Below are positions 51,904 through 64,000 of a stretch of 64,000 bases of DNA, piece by piece. The stretch is taken from positions 9,652,479 through 9,716,478 of the forward strand of contig CM072899.1 of the NCBI GenBank assembly GCA_037013685.1, written 5' to 3'. The DNA comes from Acridotheres tristis. Lineage: Eukaryota; Chordata; Aves; Passeriformes; Sturnidae. The notes under the pieces are model-generated. The model had not been told where the DNA came from, ran no database searches, and saw only the letters and a program-made list of their open reading frames with translations. The translations under genes and the position numbers were made by a program. How positions within the stretch are numbered: the first letter of the stretch is position 1; every line of letters starts with the position of its first letter.

Positions 51904-53877
51904 GTTCCTCCCTCTTTGCTCTCTTGGTGTTCATGGTCACTGGACTCGTTGTTCAGCTGTGGCTTGGTCAGGTTAGAAATGGCCATCCCAGCCCACCACC
52001 AGGACAGGGTCGGATCCTCCCTAACCCCCTTCTGTCACACTGCCTCTGCTTTGAAACTAGTAAACAAACCTTGCAGTGAAAAGTATTTTTGCTAACCTGG
52101 ATTGTTTTGACAGAACCAGGCTAGGGAGTGATTAAACATGCAGCAGTGCCACCTGACCCAGGGCTTGGGGTGTGCTCACAGGGTCTCCCCTCACTGCTGC
52201 TCAGACACTCTGTGCACCTCTGTCAGCAGCAAATACATGTCCTATTATGAAAAGGGGAACAACAATAACAGTTACCAGAGTGATACATCTCAGTCCCTGT
52301 GCTGTTTGTCCATGGTCTGTGGCCTACTCAGTCAGCATGGGGATTTCTGCACTGTTTTTGCCTGAACCCCACTCTTGTTCCCAGTGCTCCGCTCTGCCCA
52401 GTGTGTCCTATCCTGTCTGCAGTCTGGTCCATGCTGTGGACAGGCTGAATATAGGCACAAGCCCTCTGGGAATCTCCACAACACATCCCCCTCCCTTAGG
52501 TCTGCAGACAGAAGCAAACATGAGTGTCCAGTCCAACATTGTCTGGTATCAGGCTCCAGTAAGACATGGGGTAAAGAATTCCTCCAGGCTCTGTACCATT
52601 CAGCAGTCACGTTGCTGTGACTGTTATAAAATCAGTCATGGTCTGCTCTTTGCTGTCTGATCTCACTGTGGTTCTCAGCCCTGCCACTACTGAGATTGGC
52701 TGTCTTTTTGCTCTCTTAGTACAGAAGGTTTGGTTATTTCTGGGAGAGGATATCCTTGAAGGTGTTGGGTTAGACATATGTTTTTAAATATCATAATGAA
52801 TATAAACAACAGAAAAATCTAGAGCAGAGAGGTTGGTAAACACTTCCTATCTCTGACATTCTGGGTGCTCTCTAACTGCTGTTCAGACAGGTGGATCTCT
52901 GTGTGCTTCGTGCCACGTGCCTCACAGATATTTTAATCTCTGCCCTGCACCTGATATGTTCAGAGGCTGTGAGTTTCTTTCTTCCCACACAGTTTTTTTT
53001 GAGAAGCTGAGAAGCTCTGTCAACTTTAAATGAGGCAAAGCAATTCCCATAGCAAGGCAGGAGGGGAGGATGCAGGGTGGATGCTCTTTCTTGGTGTATG
53101 TTTGGCGTGTGGATGACAAGGAGGTCAGGAGGAGTTTGAGTCATAAGTCTCTCTTGGGTATCTCAGGAGAGCAACAGGTCTTGCAGGCAAGTTTGAAAAT
53201 GTAAATGCTCCCAGAGATGTGTACTCACATCTCGTGGGCTGAAAAAGTTATCAGGGTCAGCCAGGAGATAAGAGTTGAAAACCACCCACCCCTTCCAGCT
53301 CCAGCACAAACCACCCCTGATTCATCAGATTGTATGATTAAGTGCCCTAGAGAGCTGAACCAGCTGGAAAATTGTGCTTTTTTCCCTGGGTTATTTTCCA
53401 CCTGGAAAATTTTACAGCCCACTTTACTTGAAGAACACAGAGATGCTTGTATGGAGCATGGGGCTGAGCTGGATGCTCTCCAGGCAGCAGTGCTAATTCT
53501 GACTGCAGCCGTGGCCTTTGGCTCCCTTGTCTTGTGTGTGAGGGATGATGAGGGGTATTTGACAGTGCTGGGATTGGCAGTGCCACCTCTTGCTGCTGGA
53601 CACCTCTTGCTGCTGGACACCACACATCCTCTCCTTCAGGAGTCCAAAGGAAATTAACCTGGGCAAAGGGCAGCTGGCAAACTTTGCAGGGATTTATGTT
53701 TTTTTTTTTTTTTCCTTCTTTCTTTCTGGAGAGGCTGCTAGAGTTCAACTGTGAAGCATCATTTTGTGATGGGAATATAAATCCCCTTTCCTTATGGCTG
53801 TTTCTCCCCCTTAACTGTCCACCATCCCCGGACACCAAACCCAACACCAGGCTTTGTACCATGTGTCTTTTTTGCAG

Positions 53878-53944
53878 CTGCAAGCAGAAAGCTGGGGGAT
53901 CCTTTGATCATCTCTGACATCAAGAAGGGGAGTGTAGCACACAG
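53878..53944 (+). CDS. GRIP2: GRIP2 coding exon W14: middle of PDZ5
   Basis: A 67-nt exon, the smallest in the window, phase 1 in and phase 2 out, window residues 562-584. It encodes SASRKLGDPLIISDIKKG and SVAHR, which make the strand B-C loop, strand C and the turn before helix A of PDZ5. The donor CAG|GTGAGT is a consensus match. It corresponds to W5 in PDZ2 but is nine nt shorter. Both flanking introns interrupt PDZ5, so skipping it would shift the frame and destroy the domain. Confidence 0.95.
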
Positions 53945-59587
<5,643 letters not shown>

Positions 59588-59727
59588 AACTGGAGCCATC
59601 CACGTTGGGGACCGGATCTTAGCGATCAACAACGTGAGCCTCAAGGGCAAACCGCTGAGCGAGGCCATTCACCTGCTGCAGATGGCAGGAGAGACTGTCA
59701 CCCTCAAGATCAAGAAACAGACAGAGA
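59588..59727 (+). CDS. GRIP2: GRIP2 coding exon W17: second half of PDZ6
   Basis: A 140-nt exon, phase 2 in and phase 1 out, window residues 681-728. It reads [20 protein letters not shown], helix B starting at Leu ([13 protein letters not shown]) and the last strand [11 protein letters not shown]. Leu at the first helix B position again points away from class I. The donor AGA|GTGAGT is strong except for the last exon base. It is six nt shorter than the 146-nt exons, by ending two residues earlier. Confidence 0.97.
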
Positions 59728-62000
59728 GTGAGTTGGGGAGCTGGGCTGGGGAAGGCTCACCCCAGCAGGGACCCTGGGCCATGGAGCAGGCACTGCTGGG
59801 GAGTTTCTGTTGTGTTGTGGAAGGTGAGATGAGGCAATGTGGTCATGGGCATGGGTGGGCACAGTGGGAAAACGTGTGTGCTTCTTGAACTGTGGACTCA
59901 CAGATAAAAGAAAGGCAACTCAAGGCTTCTCTGTGGTGATGGGAAGAGATGGAACAGCAGGTTTATTTGCAATAGTAATTTTAAATTCAGATTGACACCT
60001 TGTACTGTTGTTGCCATTCCCTGTCTGTGTTGGTGTTTCACACAGAGGTGAAGCAGAAGTTACTTTTAGGAATATAAGAATGTGGGATTTAAAAAAAAAT
60101 ATAATCCCGCTAAATGAATAAGGAGACTCTGAGTTGGTAGAATCCATGAATTTCCACCTGCCCTCCCATCTTTAATTCAACTGTTTGAAAACAATTGGCA
60201 ATAAATCTGTTAGACCTCTTTTCCTGGCTTGGGGCTCTAAGATCGTCTTTCAAAACATCTAACTTCATTCTAGGGATCCCCTTCTGGTTTCCCTGCCAAG
60301 CTCCCTGGGGCTTTGAAGCTGTTGTTGAGATGGTATAAAAAAGCAGAAGCATATTTAGTACTGGCAGGTCACTGTTTTTTGGGGACAGAAGGGTGATTGG
60401 AAAAAAAGAGGGATCATGCAAACTTTTCTCCCTGATTGCATGACCACAGCCAAACAGAGGCTTTTTCTTTAAATTCAGAAAGTACCAGGTGCATTCTGGC
60501 TTCATTCCAGTCTCTCCCACACCCAGTATTTTCCTCTTATTTTGGTGTGATGCTTCTGCAGTCTGTAGATTTGGCCAGACTTACCCAGCCAGTGGCCCAC
60601 AGTGCTGTGGGAATTAGAGGAAATCAAGAGATAAAGCTTTTCCAAGCAAGCATGGCCCTTGGGATGCCTGTCCTGCATCTGAAAAAGTGGTATCACTCTT
60701 AAACATAGAACTTCTCTAGACCTCAAAGCAGTTTGCAGATGTGCGGCAATGCACCTGTTTTACAAATGGGTGAAGACTGGGCAGGGGGTAGGGACAGGGC
60801 AAATAGAACTGGGGAATTGATTCCTCTTCAAGAAGCCCTAGTCTCTTCCCCTGTAGCCAGATATCTTAGTCTTTGGTCTGAAATGCTCTTTTTTTCCTCC
60901 TGCTGACACTTAGCATTGTCACAGCCACTTGGTGAAATAATTGACATGCAAGTGCCTGTTGGAGACTCGTTAATCATTCAGAGAATGAAGCAGGTGTAAT
61001 TGAAATTTCAAGGTAATCTTGAGTTAATCATGGTGAGCAATCTTCTGAAGGCTTGGAAAACAGGGACTTTCAGGACACTGGGCTTTGTTTGGTAAAAGAA
61101 TCTGTCCTCATTGACAAATGCAGACTTTCAGAGGGCTTTTTATCCCTCAGGTCAGTGATCCAGGGTGTGGATGGCTGACAAGATACCTAATCAGCAAGGA
61201 CTTTAAAATAACCAGTACAAAGAAGTGCTTGTGCTGAGAAATCATTCTTTGCATAGCTTTTGCCTGAAATTTGATATAATGATAATAAGGGCCTGTTAGC
61301 ATAAAATAAGGAAAGGGAAGGTCTGGGCTTCATCATTCACATTCAGCTCCGATTTTCCAGTCACTGATCAGGGGAAAGTCAGCCTCAAAATACCATACCC
61401 AGGAATTCCACTGTTGACACATGCATGGGAGGCTCTGGAGAGGTGGTGGTTAGCTTTGAGTTCTTACAAGCTAGTACACTTGTGGAAGAGGGCAATAACT
61501 TCAGCAGTGGTAGTAGTCATTGAAGTCTAATTAAAACATCTGTTTGTAGCCAAGTTTGCAGCCAGCACCTGCCCTGGTGCTGCTCTGAGTATAAAGGAGG
61601 CCCTCTGAGACCAGAGAAGCTACAGGGGATTGCTTGCAGGAGCCAACACTTCTCGGACAGGGCTGTTTGGAGGAAGCTTCCAAAAGCACAGGAAGATGTG
61701 CTTGTGAATTGAGATTAGGTCCCAATGCTCTCATATGTGCTAATCCTCAAATCCCCATGGCTGTTTTTTGTATTCCATGTGTTAAAAACTCAGAAAGGCA
61801 TTTTGTCTTGATTCAGCCTGAGATAAGAGTAATGCATTAAATCCTTTCAGCTTCATTGCACATGCCTTTCTCAGCTACTTCTGAAGAGCTAAAGAGGTAC
61901 TTTAAAGACTTACAGTACCTGGGCTTGCTCCCATGTCAGCATAAGCTTTTCCCTGAGGCTTGCTCTTCGTGCCTGCTAAAGCAGGATGTTTTGCTTGCAG
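59728..62000 (+). other. GRIP2: GRIP2 intron after PDZ6
   Basis: A 2.3 kb phase-1 intron, GTGAGT to GCTTGCAG. Nothing coding and no clear repeat family was seen. Confidence 0.87.
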
Positions 62001-62177
62001 AATCCTACCCCAAGAAGTCGGGGAGCATCAGCGAAGTAAGCGACCCAGAAGATGAGCTGACAGACTCCCAGAAAACTAGCAAGCTGTCTGAGATATACTC
62101 CACCACAGTTCCAAGTGTGGACAATACTGTGGAGTCCTGGGATGGCTCTGCCATTGATGCTGGGTATGGAAGCCAAG
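62001..62177 (+). CDS. GRIP2: GRIP2 coding exon W18: acidic linker after PDZ6
   Basis: A 177-nt exon, phase 1 in and out, window residues 728-787. It opens with a basic KSYPKKSG, then the acidic Ser-rich stretch SISEVSDPEDELTDSQ, and ends with VPSVDNTVESWDGSAIDAGY. The last block resembles both GRIP1 and GRIP2 linkers as I recall them, which confirms the frame. The donor AAG|GTAAGC is good. In GRIP1 the region between PDZ6 and PDZ7 binds kinesin heavy chain; whether this exon takes part is not known from sequence. The following exon, expected to begin by closing a Gly codon, is outside the window. Confidence 0.92.
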
Positions 62178-64000
62178 GTAAGCCGGGGTTGTGTTTTCTT
62201 AGGGGTCTCTGCTCTGTCTGGGTTTTATCTCAGAACATGAGCCAAAGCCTGTGGTCTGACCACATTTGTATGGCCTCTTGCTTCCAGCAAGGAACAAAAT
62301 GTATTTTAGAATGCACTCATGTGGTGCTTTGAGTTGGTGTATCTGTTTAGGCTTTTATTGGCACATTTGTTCTGGCTTATATGGTATCATACTGTTCCCA
62401 TCATTTTCAAAACCATTACAGCACTTTATAATTCACATAATCAGAGACAATATTCACTGGCCATATGTTTTACAGAGTATTTGTTCCATAGCTCACTTTA
62501 TTTCTCCAGAGAGGCCTCGTAGGACATAATAATCCTCTTCAGGATGTTTTAAAATCCACAAGAATGTCTTGTGACTAGAAGCACTTGCTTAACAAAATAA
62601 TTAAGGTAATACTACAAGAAAGTATCTCTAACTCTCTAGTGAGTGATCAGATGAACACGTCTTTGAGGTCGGGTTTATTCAGCTGTAACTTCTAGCAGAT
62701 GTGGAACTGGAATGGAGAATACTCTAGTCAGGGGAATATATTTTTACTTGGAGAAAAACACTGGGAAATAGTTGAGATTCAGTGACATAATCAGTTCAGA
62801 TTTAGTGACATAAGCTAGCATTCGCCTGTATTGAAACAAACCAAAATCCTGAATCAACAGGAAACTCATGGAAAGACTCCTGTCCAGAACAGAATGTGAA
62901 AACAGGGAGGGATGCTGCAGGGTGCTGCTGCAAAGTGTGAGTGTGCTGTGCTCCCTGCACTCTGGCCGAGTTCAAAGGACAGCACTGCCCAGGTGTCTCT
63001 TTCCCCCTCCCTGCATCTTCCTCCAGCCTCTGTTTGTCTGAAGTCTTAATTTGGGAGCACAGTTGGGACTGGAGGCTTCATTAAGGAGGAATCCCCTGGC
63101 CTTCATAATGCTGCAATCCTTCTCCATCTAATTGAATGTTAACACAAGTTGGACACTGGGAAGTGATTGCTCTGCCGGTAAATTGAGAACAAGTAATTGA
63201 GCACAGCGCCCCAGGGAGCCGGCCTGGTGCCAAGTTGCCCAAGATCCACACACTGCAACTTTGCTTCAGGGGCTCTCTTGTCTTCCCTGGTAATTGCATT
63301 TGGCTGCATGTTGGTGCAGTGGTGCTGGCTGGGAAGTGGGATGCTGGAAGGTAGGGAGAAGGGCATGGAAGGTTGCCCATGGGATGGGCATGGAAGGCAG
63401 GGTGCAGAGAAACCTGGGAATCAAAGAGCCTGGAGGTTGGGGGTTACACCCCAAATGGAGAACTAGAGATCAGGCTCTGCAGCCTTGTAGGCTTTTAGGT
63501 TCATCCATAGCAGTAGGAGATGGCTCAAGGAAGGATTTAGGCAGGGAAACTGTGCTGGGCCTGGTAGGAACATGCCACCAGGTGGCTCTGAACCCCAGGG
63601 ATCCAGCTCTTCTCTCTGAAAGGAGGTGAACCTGTAATGATGCCAAGTGACAGATCTGGACATGTGCCCCTGTACCCAGCCCAGCCCTGCTGCCCACCTG
63701 CTGCAAGGACCTATGTCCAGGGCCCTTGTCCTGCTCTGGCAGCAGTGAGTGCTTCTTCACTGCTCTAAGATGTTGGCAAGCAATTTTCCTGGGGCTTTCT
63801 CCAGAAAAGTCTAACCTTTAAAAACACTCAGATGAAACAATCAGCTAAGTGAAATTACAGGCCTTGGCATTTTCAGAGAAACTGTTGGCATTATCTTTGG
63901 GTATTTCCAGTGCTCTTAGCTGTTTAGACGTCAAGTCTCCCTTAATTACATGTTTCTCCATTACTTCTTCCTGTTTGCTTGGCACAGCGTGTAATGGGAG
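62178..64000 (+). other. GRIP2: GRIP2 intron running off the right edge
   Basis: It begins GTAAGC and no acceptor with a GRIP-like continuation was found before 64000. Open frames near 63081-63760 are on both strands, overlap each other and lack family features. Confidence 0.8.

Larger units (their letters stand above)
45499..53877 (+). other. GRIP2: GRIP2 intron inside PDZ5 (8.4 kb)
   Basis: The longest intron resolved between two exons, phase 1, GTAAGT to TTTTTGCAG. It holds a TA microsatellite (45759-45797), a truncated CR1 LINE (51298-51434) and a poly-T run (51881-51903). A 150-codon open frame near 53205-53657 looks hydrophobic but has no family features and includes a short tandem repeat. 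Confidence 0.88.

Noticed and set aside
53205..53657. 150-codon plus-strand open frame with a hydrophobic C-terminal half, 5' of W14
   Set aside because: No domain or family resemblance, no splice-consistent partner, and part of it is a short tandem repeat (a 19-bp unit around 53586-53620). It is best explained as chance intronic frame.

Overview
This 64 kb window is vertebrate nuclear DNA, almost certainly avian and probably from a songbird. It has multi-exon genes with GT-AG introns, a truncated CR1 LINE with the typical avian 3' end (51298-51434), an 0.8 kb LTR-like sequence of a type I associate with passerine endogenous retroviruses (32900-33687), and otherwise few interspersed repeats. 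It is not bacterial: no operons, RNA genes, CRISPR arrays or insertion sequences were seen. The species call is inference.

One gene explains all the coding signal: GRIP2 (glutamate receptor-interacting protein 2, also called ABP), on the + strand. I resolved 18 coding exons, named W1-W18 here, from 18838 to 62177. All have canonical AG/GT borders, and the codon phases agree across all 17 junctions. Spliced, they give 2358 nt, about 786 residues, holding PDZ1 to PDZ6 and part of the PDZ6-PDZ7 linker. The first exon (N-terminus) was not identified, and the exons for the rest of the linker and PDZ7 lie beyond the right edge. GRIP2 is preferred over GRIP1 because of its PDZ2 strand ([16 protein letters not shown]), the TVANASGPL start of PDZ3, and the PDZ3-PDZ4 linker.

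Layout: 1-18837 has no recognisable exon (intron 1 or 5' flank). W1 (18838-18918) encodes the N-terminal segment ahead of PDZ1. W2-W3 encode PDZ1, W4-W6 PDZ2 and W7-W8 PDZ3. W9-W10 encode the PDZ3-PDZ4 linker, with a His/Cys-rich part and a polybasic part. W11-W12 encode PDZ4, W13-W15 PDZ5, W16-W17 PDZ6, and W18 the acidic Ser-rich linker after PDZ6. 62178-64000 is intron.

The protein is a neuronal scaffold. In the GRIP family PDZ4-5 bind the AMPA receptor GluA2/3 C-termini, and the other PDZ domains bind ephrin/Eph, liprin and similar ligands, linking receptors to trafficking machinery. The most informative structural signal is the intron pattern. PDZ2 and PDZ5 alone share an extra phase-1 intron at the same residue, which supports duplication of a three-PDZ block. 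I found no previously undescribed biological system. The other observations concern gene architecture, possible splice regulation, unusual linker composition and repeat tracts.
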